From Limnoperna fortunei (taxonomy: Eukaryota; Mollusca; Bivalvia; Mytilida; Modiolidae), in contig OX104112.1 of NCBI GenBank assembly GCA_944474755.1, positions 65,520,433 through 65,584,432 on the forward strand: a DNA stretch of 64,000 bases, given 5' to 3'. The notes below the pieces were generated by a model. The model ran no database searches. It saw nothing but the letters and a program-made list of their open reading frames with translations, and had not been told where the DNA came from. The stretch's first letter is position 1; each line of letters begins with the position of its first letter. The position numbers and the translations under genes are program-made. Shown here one piece after another: positions 35,784 to 50,500 of the stretch.

Positions 35784-36119
35784 GATTAAATGGGCCAAAT
35801 GACGTAGAGCTGTATTTTTTGCTTGTTTGTCGCGACAACATTTCTCATGCGATACATTATTATTTTTGCGAAAAATAAATGTAAAATTATTATATATTTG
35901 TAAATACATTATGGAACTTTGATTATTATTTTTTTTTACAAAAAAAGTAGTATTTTCAAAAAGTTTACCACTTGTTCCGCTCATGGTAGAGCATTCACAA
36001 TAAAAAGGTCTGTTTCGTACTTGAAATCTCCAAAAAACCACAAATTTCAATAAATGACGTGTTTTTATATATATATACTTCATAAGTACATTATAATTCT
36101 CAGTTATGTGTTTGTTTAG

Positions 36120-36445
36120 TTTGTTTTTATACCCCCCCCCCCGCAAACTTGTTTGGAGGGTATATAGGAATCACCCTGTCTGTCTGTCCGTCCGTGCATG
36201 AAGAATTTTCGTCGCTGTCGGATATTATTCAGGGGAGATAATTGGACTTTTTAAATACAGTGGGAGACCTCGTAAGCGCAACTCCTCCTAAACCGTTTGA
36301 CAGATTTTGATGAAACTTTACATGAAGGAAGTACATCATATGTAGATGTGCATGAAGTATTTTCGTTGCCGTCGGAAATTATTCAGGGGAGATAATTGGA
36401 CTTGAAAGCGAATCGGGGGTATCCCTTTGTGAGCGTGCTCACAGT
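36120..36445 (+). repeat. Bivalve-type dispersed repeat with internal duplication
   Basis: After a C-run at about 36131, it reads GGGTATATAGGAATCACCCT, GTCTGTCTGTCCGTCCGTGC, and twice GCATGAAG(A/T)ATTTTCGT...TATTCAGGGGAGATAATTGG (about 36196 and 36350). It ends GTATCCCTTTGTGAGCGTGC. Related pieces occur at about 14285, 16845, 23328, 59615 and 60747 in this window. There is no coding capacity. Confidence 0.8.
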
Positions 36446-36632
36446 CCACACTTGTTACAATTCAGTTACATGCAGATTTCGATCGCTCGGCATATGATAT
36501 CAAAACACTGAAAATAATTCAGGCCTTGCATAATTCATCAGTATCTATATTTACATTAATTCTTAAAGTTCACATGTCCTTCAAGTTTGACTGTAGGTCT
36601 CCATGCATGGAAGGCATGTTCTGGAATACAGC

Positions 36633-36719
36633 CATCCTCACAAGTCAGGGTTTCTGTGTCCTCATGTGTCCACGAAACATGGACACATGTGGACACAGAA
36701 ACCCTGACTTGTGAGGATG
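36633..36719. mobile_element. Palindromic MITE copy 2 (87 bp), 9-bp duplication
   Basis: CATCCTCACAAGTCAGGG and GTTTCTGTGTCC pair with GGACACAGAAACCCTGACTT and GTGAGGATG across the element, with a second inner palindrome (CATGTGTCC/GGACACATG). GAATACAGC flanks it perfectly at 36624-36632 and 36720-36728, a 9-bp target-site duplication typical of Mutator-like elements. There is no coding capacity. Confidence 0.9.
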
Positions 36720-36728
36720 GAATACAGC

Positions 36729-38514
36729 AGACATGACTGAAAATAAATAACATTTACACAGCTACTAAATGACCCCCCCACCCACCACGACTGTAGGTCT
36801 CAATGAAAAGCCTCGTCTAAATTATTTTAAATGAGGTCGTGTGTGCCGTTATATTTTTCATAATTTCCTGGCTTTATAGTTTTTATTTTTCTAGAATTTT
36901 TTCAGTCTTCTTTTAAACTTTAAAAAAAAGTTAGATTCGAAATATTTTTAGCTAAATGTATTGCGATAACTTCAATATCATATGATGCAGACGACGGTCT
37001 GTCATTAATAAAATATCGACCTCATCAAGCGCCAGAAGTGCCCAAAATTTCATACTTTTCAAAATTGCTTAAATATTTATATAGAATCTCCTTGTGATCC
37101 TCTGTATGCCAAAGTTTGTAATTTGATTTTCTTATGTTAGTTGTCATATACCCAATATTTGTGTAACTTTTGGGGTCATTTTTAATAAACTTTATGTTTT
37201 ATCCACATAATAGGAACTAGACACTATTAGCATATTGTACATATGGTGTACAATGCAGAACATGCACACGCAATTGGGTCAGGATAATTTGATCAAATTA
37301 ATCAAATGGAAATAAATGAGCATACTGTGTGTATTCACTCGTTTAGTAACTGACATGCCTCGTTGAGAAATATTACCCTCATTAATATGATCTAATTTTT
37401 CTCTATTATTATTTTACTTATTAATAAAGAAATTTGATCTTATGTGCCTTTGAGTAAATGTATAACATTTCATGTATAGTTAGTTCTGCTGTGGACTTCT
37501 TTATCGACTTTTACATGTAGGTCGAATTTTAGTTTATTGTTTATATTCCTTGACATTCATACTTATATTTGCATACATGTACCTTATATAAATGAATGGG
37601 TCATTCATTTTTACATGATTGATTTTCTATCAATAACTAAAAATGATCTTAAGTCGTAACATTTAATTGTATTGACCTTTCCGGAATATGATCACATGTA
37701 ATCCGACTATACTCTGCATATTATTTAAATAGTCTCTAATTATTGTTCTTTCGTATTGACATTATTATATTTTGTATTGTGATAGCATACTGGTAGTTAT
37801 AATTGTATTAAATTTTGTTATGGTCTAACAAAAGCTTAATTTTAAGCGGCAAATAGTATTAAGATTATTTAATTTGTAACAGCGCCACCTATGAAAGACA
37901 AGTTGTTGCGAATGAGTTGTTTACATCTCAGAGAACGATCCGAATTATGTCATGAAGCAGATAATTTATGAATGAGACTATACAAATTTTACATAATACT
38001 TGTGGAACCGTAACTAGTTTAAGATGACTGAATTATGAGAATTATAACTTTAGCTCTGCACATTCACTGATTAATTCGTTGACATTTGGCACTTGACATG
38101 ATTTGTCCGATTATATGTATCAAAAATCGATTAAAAATTTGAACCGAATTTGATTGATAAATATCAACAGAAAGGTACTGTAGTTCATTATAATGAAGCT
38201 CAGTTAATTTAATACGAATTTATAGTTCTGATTCTGGATATTCAAAGGCAAGTCAATACTAGGACTGAGGGATGTGACTTGCTTCAACAAGTGACAGGAA
38301 GAGCCATTTCCTAGGAACAAGTACATTTATTACTTCTTTCCTGTTTTGTAGCTTTGTGCATATTATAATGTAACAAAAGTAAATAATGAGAGACATAAAT
38401 TTGTGCTATGAAAAATAATCTTGAGGTTATATTTAAACTATGTGATGAAGGAGAAATGTGGACTGACAAAGTACTAGTATTGCAATACAATATTACGAAG
38501 GGACTATTTTAAAA
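36729..38514. other. Upstream region of the dixin gene
   Basis: AT-rich DNA preceding the first recognised dixin exon; it presumably includes a 5' UTR and perhaps a promoter. I could not place a TATA box or initiator convincingly. AGCGCCACCTATG at about 37883 is a GC-richer island of unknown meaning. Confidence 0.35.
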
Positions 38515-38574
38515 ATGGCATCTCCAGCTAAATCTCCAGATGAAGAGGATTCAAAGTCGTGGATGGAATGGAGA
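38515..38574 (+). CDS. DIXDC1: DIXDC1 exon 1 (start)
   Basis: ATG at 38515 in AAAAATGGC context gives MASPAKSPDEEDSKSWMEWR, then donor AGA|GTAAGA in phase 0. The leader differs from vertebrate dixin and was assigned by position and phase, so it is less certain than the following exons. Confidence 0.65.
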
Positions 38575-41500
38575 GTAAGACATAATACATATTTTTTAAA
38601 AAGTTTGACTTATAAGATTGAAGTAACAAGTCAAATATGAATTACATCTAATGAAAAATTTTAGCAAGTATTTTTATTCTGGCCTATGTTGATTCATGTA
38701 TCATTGTTTATTTGACATTTTATTTATTGAATGAGTTGTCAAACTGTTTTCTGGATTTTTTTTAATTTTGCTAGACATGGGTCCATCACTCAGAAATTTT
38801 CTGGACTCGATTAATTTTTGCACGACTAAAAATATTAACAAAATTATAAACAAGACCAAATCTGTGAAGGGGGCAATACAATTGAAATAAAGTCTACATG
38901 TACATTGTAGGTTTAAATTTTTGGATCCAGACTATTTTTGTATTTAACATATAACCACTCTTTCAGATTTTTTGCAATGTACATTGTAAACACTGGTCTG
39001 CTTTTTAAGAAATTTATTGGAAACAAGGACTGCCAGTTTCTGAACTATAGTCAGACCTTACTTTTTCCTGTTTAATTGTCCGATAGACTGATGAATTTAA
39101 AACTACTGAGTTGTCATCCAAAAACCCTGAAATTCACAAATAACCTACATGTAAATACATGGCTTTATGTTTTCATACATGTATGTTGGGTAACAAGACA
39201 ACTCAGATTGTTTGTGGTGCCAATCTTTTTCATTTTTATTGCAGATGCATGTGTATCACATTTATTTATTTTTTTTTAATATTTGCTTATACTTGGTATT
39301 TATTTTGCTGACCATAACAAATTAAGGTTTAATTAGACAACTCGAGTCTCCTGGCAAAGTTGTGTTATGTTGTTGTGTTGCTGTGAGTTTCATGTAAATT
39401 ATAATGTAGTGCTACTAGTATTCTGACACCTATTACCAGTAGAATAGGGTTATGTTATAGTTTTTAGACTGGACTGTATAAACCTGTGTACTGTAGCAAA
39501 GCCAATTATATATTCCACACCTGTCATGTTAACTCACCTGCAAACAAGACAGATGGTACCAAATAAGTAACTGGAGGAAAGTTTGTCAGACCATCACCAT
39601 GCCAACCTGACATATTTTTACTGGACAGAAGGTGCAGTCATGGAGGAATTTTACTGCACCTTCAATGCTTTTACAGGACTTACTATTTTGACAGAAGGAA
39701 TGCAATTTTAAGTTAATATTATTCATCAGTCACAATATTTTGTTAAGCACTGTTGTAGTCTACTTTACTTCATTCTTACTGATAATTTTCTGTAATTAGA
39801 TGTACTTAGTATCCCAGAAATGAATATATGTCACATAATCCATTTAGAAACACAGAATGTTAGAAAAAGCTAATTACACGTAAATAACCACAATCTTTGC
39901 CATTTTTATATTTTGTCAATTATAGTATTGCTAGCTAAAAAAGTCACAAGATGTCAGGGAAAGCTAACTTTATAGTAAACAATAACTTAAAATTAATTAG
40001 AAAGTTGAAATACAAGTACCATTTCATCGTCTATATACTAATATATATATTTAAAGTGATTGTAATAAAACAGAACAGTTATGTGTGAGGGTGAACCTAC
40101 TACATGTAGTATTGTTTCACATTTTAAAGATAGAAAGGTGTAAATGTATGTACAGGATCATCCATATCTTAATAAAAGCCCTATTCAAAACGTGACATTT
40201 TCTAAAATTGTGATTATTTTCAATTCAAGCTTCAATGTTGTTTGTGAAATTTGGATTGTTGAATCTGATTAGACATCATAATGATAAATATTTGTGCACC
40301 ATGCAGCAAATGACTTGTCTGATTAATGAGATTGATCTCACCAGGTGGGCTTAATACCATTTTCACTGATCAATTACTGCATTGTTACCATTTCCAGGTC
40401 ATCTAAAATTTAATAAATGCTAAGAGTATAGAGGTCTTCTTTAGAGATATTCATGGGAAAACTTGAGCGGAAACCTAATGAAAATACAATCCCAAATGTA
40501 TTAGTTTTTTTTTAATAAAAATGACAAGTGGAGATGATATTTGAACCAAATTTGAAAAAATGAAAGATTTTATTGAAGAACCAGGTTCCTTGGTGATGTT
40601 AGGTTAACAAATGTCCATTATGACTTAATTGTAAGGATAGACACCTGTATTATGTCTTAATTTAAAGGACAGACACCATACAAAGACATGTATTTTCTGA
40701 GTGTGTTTTAATAGGTGAGGTATAGAACACAACATTAAGGACTAACACAAAGCTTTACAAATTTAAATGGCAAATTTAAAATTTGAACAATGTCTTCATT
40801 GCTGTGAAGGGTCACAATGGCCTGCCATTAGCTTTAAAAGTAAAATCTGGCTGGTGTGTTTGTTTAGAAAACACACTGTTTGTTCTCTTTTGTTGTTGTT
40901 AAAAATATGTTATCCCTTGAACAAAAATCCCATTTAAGATTGTTATGTTTGATTAAGTAGTATAAACATCAAAGAATGGCATAAAAAGATTGATATTCTA
41001 TCATTCATACAGGTGTAATCCACGATAATTAGATTAAATTAAGTCAATATTTAGCTGTTTGGTTTTAATATTGGTTTAATTGTTAAATACAGGATATAAC
41101 CCAAGGAAAAAAATATATTATTTAAGTGTCATAAAATTAAATTGATAAAATTAATTATTTGCACAAAAGAATAATTAAAATTGATTTTTTTAGTTAAGAA
41201 GGTTTCTAGTAGAGACATACTAGTACATATGATCTTTAATAACTACTAGTAGTATGTTTGATTTAAAATTGTGTAGGCAAATGGACATATATACCTGATC
41301 TCATATTATATACTAGTATTTATACATGTATGTATATTTATTTATTAAACAACCAAATTCATTACTTTTTGTGTTGAGTTATGTAACAAAAATTCTCTCA
41401 AAGAAACTCCAAATAATTGCAGTTGAAAAGGTTTGCAATAAGTGAGGATAATTTATTTTGTCTGTTGTGGTACATGTAGACAGTAAGACTGATGTACATG

Positions 41501-44500
41501 ACTTGATAATTAATTTTATAAATTTTACAGCAACAGCTTCAAGCCTATGTTGCATGGGTTAACTCTCAGCTAAAAAAGAAACCAGGGGTACGCCTTATTG
41601 AAGACCTACGCAATGATATGAAAGACGGCGTTGCCATGATTGAACTGATTGAAATAGTTGGTAAGAATATGTATTTACATGAAATATCCCTGTGATGACA
41701 AATCTCCATTGCATGGCAGTTTTGATTTAACTAAACACAAATAAGTAATTGGTGACAGGAACATCTTAGCTTTATACACACAAAAAAGTTCTTGTTAAAT
41801 ATCAAATATTTAACAGGTGGGTGGAGGCTTTAAAATAGCATTATGGCTCCATTTTTGGTCCAAAACAGGTTCTTTAATAACAATTGTATACAGGTGTGTT
41901 CATAAATCGAGAACAACACTTAAAAATAAGTTAAAATGTTCTGTTGGTATTTTGACCTATGGGTCAGTCTAATAGTAACAGCCAATTTGTTTTATGATAA
42001 GCCTACTACATGTAGTAATTTTGTCCAGTTTCTTTTATGGGTCAACTGCTAGTAATTACATTTCACTTTTGACATTGTTTTAGGAGGAGAGAAGTTAAGT
42101 GGAGTTCATACATGTCCATCAACATATGGTGAGATGAGAGAAAATGTTGAGAGGATAATACAGTATATGACATCAAACAGAATAAGGATGCACCATACAA
42201 ACCCTAAAGGTATAAACACCGGAAGGGAGCACTTGTAAATAATTTACAGTCATTAATGGGAAATTAATCTTTTCGTCCCCGCATGATAGGTTTAAACTAG
42301 GGAAAATTTTGTAGTTGTCAAATAAGTAACTGAATAATATATGGCATATAAAACTTCAACAACTGACTGACAAAATGCAAATAACACATCTACTTTCACA
42401 ACACATTAACTTTCAGACTGGATGGAGTATTTGTTAAGTTCATTTTACTTTGATTATAATTTATAATTTCTTTGAATTTTATCATTGCTGTGGAGCAAAA
42501 TCTTTTGCTTTTGCTGTAAGAAGTCATATATAAACTATAATAAATGTACGTAAAAGCGAGGTGTTTACATGTAGGCATTATATAACATTTATGTAAGAAA
42601 TTATCTTGAAATCAGCTATGTGCAAATGTGGCTCCTATTGTACAGTTGTCGGTAAGAAAAACAACTTAAAATTAAATTTAAAGATTTTTTAAATCTCTAA
42701 ATCTGTTTTGGGCTTTTTTGTATGAATTTAGTTTTAAATCAAGCTTGATAAATTTAATGTATACAAATAATTTAGCCAAGTGTTTTTAATTCTGTTGTAT
42801 TGAGTTTTTTGTCATCAGGTTATTGTTTTAAATTCTATTGCTGTTTTAGATATTGTGGAAGGTAACCTAAAATCTATAATGAGGTTGATCCTTGCTTTGG
42901 CTGCTCACTTTAAACCACAGAGTGTGAAACATTCCACACAAGCCAACAACAGATCTCATAGAGCAAGTGTTACCGGTATAGCACAGGTAAATAGATTTAC
43001 ACTTATTCCAGTGTTAAGCACTAAAACATCTGTACAACTTGGACATTAAAATGTGGTTTTGATGTCAGTAGTCAGCTGTCAATCTGTTATTAACAGACTC
43101 AATGAATGGTGTACTTGCTGTCATTTTGGATAACACTGTTTGCAAACAATGGCAGTACAATCTAATATCCTGCAACTGGTCGGATGTTGCAATCTTTTGT
43201 TGTTATATGTTAGTATTTTACATCAGTCTGTATTTGTTATATAGCTGTTGGTTGTTTTGATGTCACTGCAAAAGATATCTTAATTATTCGTTGCTGTCAT
43301 TAAATACTGTAAAATAGGATATCACATTGAGTCTTAATGATATCATGTTACGCTGTGAAAAATTTATCTACTGATCATTACAGAATAATGTCATCCTAAT
43401 ATAATGTCCTGAATATAGCTGAAATATTGCTTGCTGGACATAATGCAACAATCAATAGGTCAATCATCCTATTATAAGCTGTAAATGTACCACAACTGTT
43501 ACTTAAGATGTCATGGTACTCTGTTATGTATGATCTCAGGTGTGTAGTATGATGTCATCTTGTTCCAGATATTGTAGCATTTTTTGTTATGTAGAAGCCA
43601 ACTGACAATAATATCTCGGGTGTTTATTATGATGTCATTGTTAGCTGTAAAATATATCTCAGCTCTTCAATATGATGTCATAAGCTACACAAAGTATTCA
43701 GCTGTTCATTATGATGCCATAAGGTGTACAGAATATCTCAACTGTTCATAATGATGTCATAAGCTATCAACTTTTCATTGTGATGTCATAAGCTGTACAG
43801 AATATCTCAACAGTTCATAATGATGTCATAAGCTATCAACTTTTCATTGTGATGTCATAAGCTGTACAGAATATCTCAACTGTTCATAATGATGTCGTAA
43901 GCTATACAAAGTATATCAACTGTTCATTTTGATGCCATACGATATGTCAACTGTTCATTATGATGTCATAAGCTTTGTCAACTTTTCATTATGATGTCAT
44001 AAGCTGTGCAGAATATCTCAACTTTTAATAATGATGTCATAAGCTACACAAAGTATTCAGCTGTTCATTATGATGCCATAAGCTGTACAGAATATCTCAA
44101 CTGTTCATAATGATGTCATAAGCTATCAACTTTTCATTGTGATGTCATAAGCTGTACAGAATATCTCAACAGTTCATAATGATGTCATAAGCTATCAACT
44201 TTTTATTGTGATGTCATAAGCTGTACAGAATATCTCAACTGTTCATAATGATGTCATAAGCTATCAACTTTTCATTGTGATGTCATAAGCTGTACAGAAT
44301 ATCTCAACTGTTCATAATGATGTCATAAGCTATCAACTTTTCATTGTGATGTCATAAGCTGTGCAGAATATCTCAACTGTTCATAATGATGTCATAAGCT
44401 ATACAAAGTATGTCAACTTTTCATTATGATGTCATAAGCTGTACAGAATATCTCAACTGTTCATAATGATGTCATAAGCTATCAACTTTTCATTGTGATG

Positions 44501-47500
44501 TCATAAGCTGTACAGAATATCTCAACTGTTCATAATGATGTCATAAGCTATCAACTTTTCATTGTGATGTCATAAGCTGTACAGAATATCTCAACTGTTC
44601 ATAATGATGTCGTAAGCTATACAAAGTATATCAACTGTTCATTTTGATGCCATACGATATGTCAACTGTTCATTATGATGTCATAAGCTTTGTCAACTTT
44701 TCATTATGATGTCATAAGCTGTACAGAATATCTCAACTGTTCATAATGATGTTGTAAGCTATACAAAGTATGTTAACTGTTCATTTTGATGCCATACAAT
44801 ATGTCAACTGTTCATTATGATGTCATAAGCTTTGTCAACTGTTAATTATGATGTCATAATCTGTACAGAATATCTCCGCTCTTCATTATGATGGCATAGG
44901 CTATCAACAGTTCATTATGATGTCATAAGCTATGTCAACTGTTCATTTTGATGTCATACAATATGTCAACTGTTCATAATGATGTCATACAATATGTCAA
45001 CTGTTCATAATGATGTCATAAGCCTTGTCAACTGTTAATTATGATGTCATAATCTGTACAAGTTCTTCATTATGATGTCATAAGCTATGTCAACTGTTTA
45101 TTTTGATGTCATACAATATGTCAGCTGTGTCTTTACTGTTATGATGTCATAATCTGTACAGAATATCTCTGCTCTTCATTACGATGTCATAAGCTATCAA
45201 CTGTTCATTATGATGTCATAAGCTGTACAGAATATCTCAGCTCTTCATTATGATGTCATAAGCTATCAACTGTTCATTGTGATGTGTTAAGCTGTACACA
45301 ATATCTCAATGGTTTATTAAGATGTCATAATCTGTAACAACACATTTTCACTGTTTATTGTGATGTCATAAACGGTAATAAAAGATATCAACTGTTTATT
45401 ATAAATGCATTGTTATGTATTGGATACATTCAATACACATTTCATCCACAGAGGCCATGTTAGTTGCTGTGAATAGCAAAATAGTACATACATGTACATA
45501 AATATGAATAATTTTGTTAAACTAAAACATTGTTGTCTTCAACAAACATTTTGTAGATATTTAGTATTGATTCATTGCTGCCAAGGTTTTCATTTGGGTA
45601 CTCTTAAATCCTTCATCTATAAAAGCTGTGATGAGCTCATTATCTGACAAATTCTGTAAGACATAAAACAGCAAACAAACACACTCTTCTGGCAAAAACA
45701 GAAACAGACTCTTTACAATGGTATAAAATATTGAATCATTGTTCTAGTTTATCTCTTTACAAACATAGGGTGCATCAGCAGCTCTAGCAGAAGCCAGAAG
45801 AAATGCTGCCAAAGCTGGGAACAGTTTTAGAAGGAACAGATCAACAATGAATTACAGTGATCGAAGGTGAGTTTTACTAGACTACTAAGATTTGAAATGG
45901 ATTAAACATTTATATTCAGTCGGCTGGTTGTTAATGTGTTGTGAAATGTTTGTTGGCAATATCTAGACATTAATTTTTAGCAAATATGCTAAATGGAATT
46001 GGATGGAAATAAAGTTTGTGTTGTCTTCACTACTTTGATATTATTTTCTTCTTACTTCCATTTATGAAGAAAAAATATACTTCAATCAATTTTTTTTCTA
46101 TTTTGTATTGAGTCTAAATGTATATATACATGTTTATAATCATGTACATTTTTGGAAAATATTTAAATTTAATTGTACAAACCATAGAAGCAGGAAATAA
46201 ATCTGCCACGATTTTCTGGCATCTTTGGTAGTGTCATACAAATAGTGTCATGCAATGGTCCAGCTCTAATTTATTGACTGTATATTTGTTTGGGCCATAA
46301 GGTGACTGAACAAATATTAAAAAATTCTGATGTCACAATTCATTCTTTTGCTGAAATGAATTTCAGTGCACTCTTACAAAAGTAGTATACTCGTTGTGTT
46401 ATTTTGAAAGGCCTGATATGTGTTTGAATTTTAAAAGTTGTTTAAATATAAATAGAATTTACTAAGTTATGGGTCATATGTGTAAATATGGTAGAACAGA
46501 TTGCAAGATAAGCACAATAGTCAAAATCAGTGTGTTGACTTGACTTAAAAGAAACTCAAGGACTCAACACAAAACATAGACAAGCATCGGCAGAGCTTTT
46601 CTAAGCCTCATCCTTATATGTACTGTTTTTTATGCCAAGTCAGAACAGTAATATTATATATTGATATTTTTTAGCAGTGGGTTACAAAATAAGTAAGGTT
46701 TACATATTGTTTAATTCTACTGAAAACAATAACATATTAGATGTAGGACACAAAAATGTATTTGTGTACCTTTATTGTACTGCAAATTTAATGACTGCAT
46801 CTAAAGTTCCTAGTTACATATTATATTCAATGGCTGATATTAAGATACTTAACTTAGAACCATGATAATTATGTCAAATTGATAAATTTAAAAAAAAATT
46901 GTAAAAGTATTTCTATTAATATAAGAAAGGAAGTTAAACAATAAACTTACACTTTCTATTTCATTAACAACTGCATTTCTATATTTTTACAGAAAACATT
47001 AGAAATACAAATCTTTGTGTTTTTTTGTATTTAATATTTTTGTTTTACATGTATAGAACTATTATTATGAGATACTATTTTTGTGGAGATTTTGTCAAAT
47101 TCTGCAATGAAGTATGTCTATCTAACATAAAGGTAGACTGTCAATCAACACACAATTTTGTTTATGTGTAAAACTCTCCTTGTAATTATACCAATGCTAA
47201 GAGGATAATACAGTACAAAAGTTATATATTCCCATGGTAATTCACTCCTGGTAATTTTATTTTGTTGAGAAAAAATTTAATTCAGTTAAAAAGTAATTTT
47301 TACAAAAGGAACTATTGATGTTAAGATGTTAGGTATCTGTCATCCACTGCAGGTGTTCTAAATAAGATATTTTATTTCCTAAATAGCCTTAGGACCAAAC
47401 CTAATTTGCTGTTACCAACTTCAATTGAAAGCATTATTTTTGTGTTTGAGATTTTTTCACTTCAATATAAAGAATAAAATAATAGAAGGTGGTATTTGTT

Positions 47501-50500
47501 ATTTGAACACCTATGTTTATAAAAAAATTTAATAGCTTGACTTGTATGCTCAAGGGCACTACTTGATGGACACTGTTCAAATATGACAACATGATAATGT
47601 AGTTTTTAATAATAAAGTGTTATATACTAAAGTTTACACACAAGATGAAGTACTACAGGTAGTGAAAGAAACTTTTTATCAAAATATAAGTATGGGTGAA
47701 TTGGAATGGTAATTATTTTACTTTAAAGCATGCTTTCGTTGTTACTTATTTGTATTTTTTGTCCTGGATAATGGTGTTATTGGTTGAAAGTAATAATGAA
47801 ATAGATGATTTATATTGATAGAGAGTTCATCAACTGCCCCAGGTCTTTAATGTCAGATAAATCTACTATAAATCATAAGCTTGGTGATAATAATCATAAC
47901 ATATTTAAAATCTGAGGAGATTTGTTTATTGTGAGTGTAAGTTTCAAAGAGATTTATTTGTACCCTATTTAGTGACAGGTTTGTGTTTATTGAAATTTAA
48001 CCTGGTCATAGTTGTAAATTAGGTGTATTTAATGACTTTTGATAAAATGATATACACATCTATCAGAGTTTCTTGCTATGAGAGGGTATATTTTAATATC
48101 AAACGTTTTCATACACTTAAATTGTGAACAAAATCGTGTTCAAAGAAATTGAAATATTTTACTTTAGATAATCAGCTGTTTGGTAAACATTGGAAATAAT
48201 GCCACTTTCACAGCAAAGTAAGAAAGTGTATCGTAAATTTTGAAAGGCATGTTGGGTTGAGATTGACCTTTAATTAAAAAAAATAACATGCATTTACTGC
48301 TTTTTATTGTGTATTACGTTGATGTATCATTCATGCCAACAATTATAAGCTGTAAAACCATGATACATGTCATAAGTATACAGTGAACTTCGTGTTAAAA
48401 AGGTCATGTACTGCTTTCCCTCAGTGTAAAAATGTTTGATGCATTTAAAATTGCCCAATTTTATTGATAGCTTTAAACTTCTGATTTGGAAAACTAAGTG
48501 CCCATTGCATAAAAATTGAATATACATTCATGATATCCGCATTACTAACTGTAAGGTAGAAAAGTTGTTTACTTCAGTCATATCTCAGTAGCTGAAAAAA
48601 TTGAACTTTGTTGAACATCATAGGAAAGACGTTAGCAGAGATCATGTTTGATTTGTTTATCTATGTAACTATGATGGTATTTTTAAATATATCAATATAT
48701 CAATATAGGTATTTTGATTTTACAAGCAAGAACCCTTGTCAACATAGATTTATATATAGGTTTTTCGTATTTCCTTCCTTTTCCACAGACTGTTTCTATC
48801 GTAAGCTGTATGTAAATTAAAATGTATGTACATATATGCAACCTGTTTACTTAATTATAATGCCAAAAAAATCAGTTCTATTGGATAAAATTTGATGTTG
48901 ATGTATTCTTGAACTATTGAGGCTTTGTTATAAAAAGGATTTATAAATGTCGCTTGTGTGCTGTATATTGAAATGAAAATTGTTTCAACAAAATGTGTGT
49001 TCCAGTTTCAAATAACAAATGGTTTGAACTCCAATAAAAAGCACAAATATATTCTGCATACAAAAAATGACTTCTACTGATAATTCCTACTCATTATTTT
49101 ATCTTAAAAAAGCATTATTGGACAGACCCAAGGTATCCAAGACAATAATTAATTCGAGGTATTTATCTTTTACTGTCATTACCAATGCTTCTGTTTTAAC
49201 TACAAAACTCGGGATGATTTACTTATTTTAATTACCAGGAGGTAATTGAATTATTCCACATGACTGAATTACTTTTCTCTCATAATTAAATTTTATCATC
49301 CTAGTCTGACATTTGTATCACTGACCCATGAATTTGACCAGGTCATGACAAACCCTGTTTCTCTTTCTACTCTCTTTGATATAAAATCCATCACTTTGTC
49401 AGACAGAAGGGGATTGATGTTAGATTGAGCTTGATTTGGTTGAAGGGAGAACATTCTAAATAACAAAAATGTCTGCAGTGTGACTGTTCAGTTAGAAAGT
49501 GATTTGATGATTGGGATCTAGCATTGTTTTGTAGACTTGCTCAAATGTTTTAGCATTAAAAGCTCGTTTGGTTATAATGTGTAAAACTAATGATCAGTGA
49601 AATATAATACCTGAAGGAATTCATTTATAGTGTCTTATTTGACTTTTAGTGTTGAAATGTCTTGGTTAATTATCTTAGAAAATGACTAAAATTTCACAGA
49701 GAGGTCATTCAGTGGTTCATATGTTTGATTTATATTTCCTGTAAATTGATTTTGATTTTATTAATGGGAGAAAACATAAACTGCCAAATGTGATGAACAT
49801 GTATCTGATGACAATTGTAAATGACATTAATGTGCAGGTGAAAGGTAACGTCTGTGTACATAGAGGGCGATGTTTACACCATCTTATTTATCTTGCTAAT
49901 TACTGGAGTACATCATATATGGTTGGTTCTGTAATACCTGCAATGTTTTGGATGCAATGTGGTTTGTTCTAGCCATATCCAGGTTTGTTGTGATTTTTGG
50001 TGTGTTTCAACTTCTCATATTTCAGTGATTATTAAAAATATTGTCAAATATTACTATTAATGTAACATGAGGCCATCATGAACAAAAATAGTTGGTTTTC
50101 TGTTTTCTTACCTAAAATTGGAAAATTGGTAAGGTAGGTAAGCAATTAAGTTTTCTTGTTAAGAAATTCTTAAACAATGCATTTATATAAAAAAAAAAAC
50201 TATGCTAAAATTCACACATCTTGGTTCTGCTAATTGTGATGCTCCATACTTTTTATTGTTTATAATTACCTTTTTTATCTGTACATGTATATATTCTCAT
50301 ATTATTGTACGAGATCACATTTTAGTATTAAAGGAATGATGTTATACTAATTAATAATATAATTATTATAATTTTCATGTCCTGAATGTATCTGAAATAT
50401 TGCTTGCTGGACGTAAAACAACAATCAATCAATCAGTGGTTCTTGTTATGTAATGCAACCTGGCCATTTGATTTATTTCACTCATGTTTTATGAATGACC

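Noticed and set aside
43250..45420. CRISPR-like array
   Set aside because: The repeats are directly tandem without unique spacers, and the context is an animal intron.
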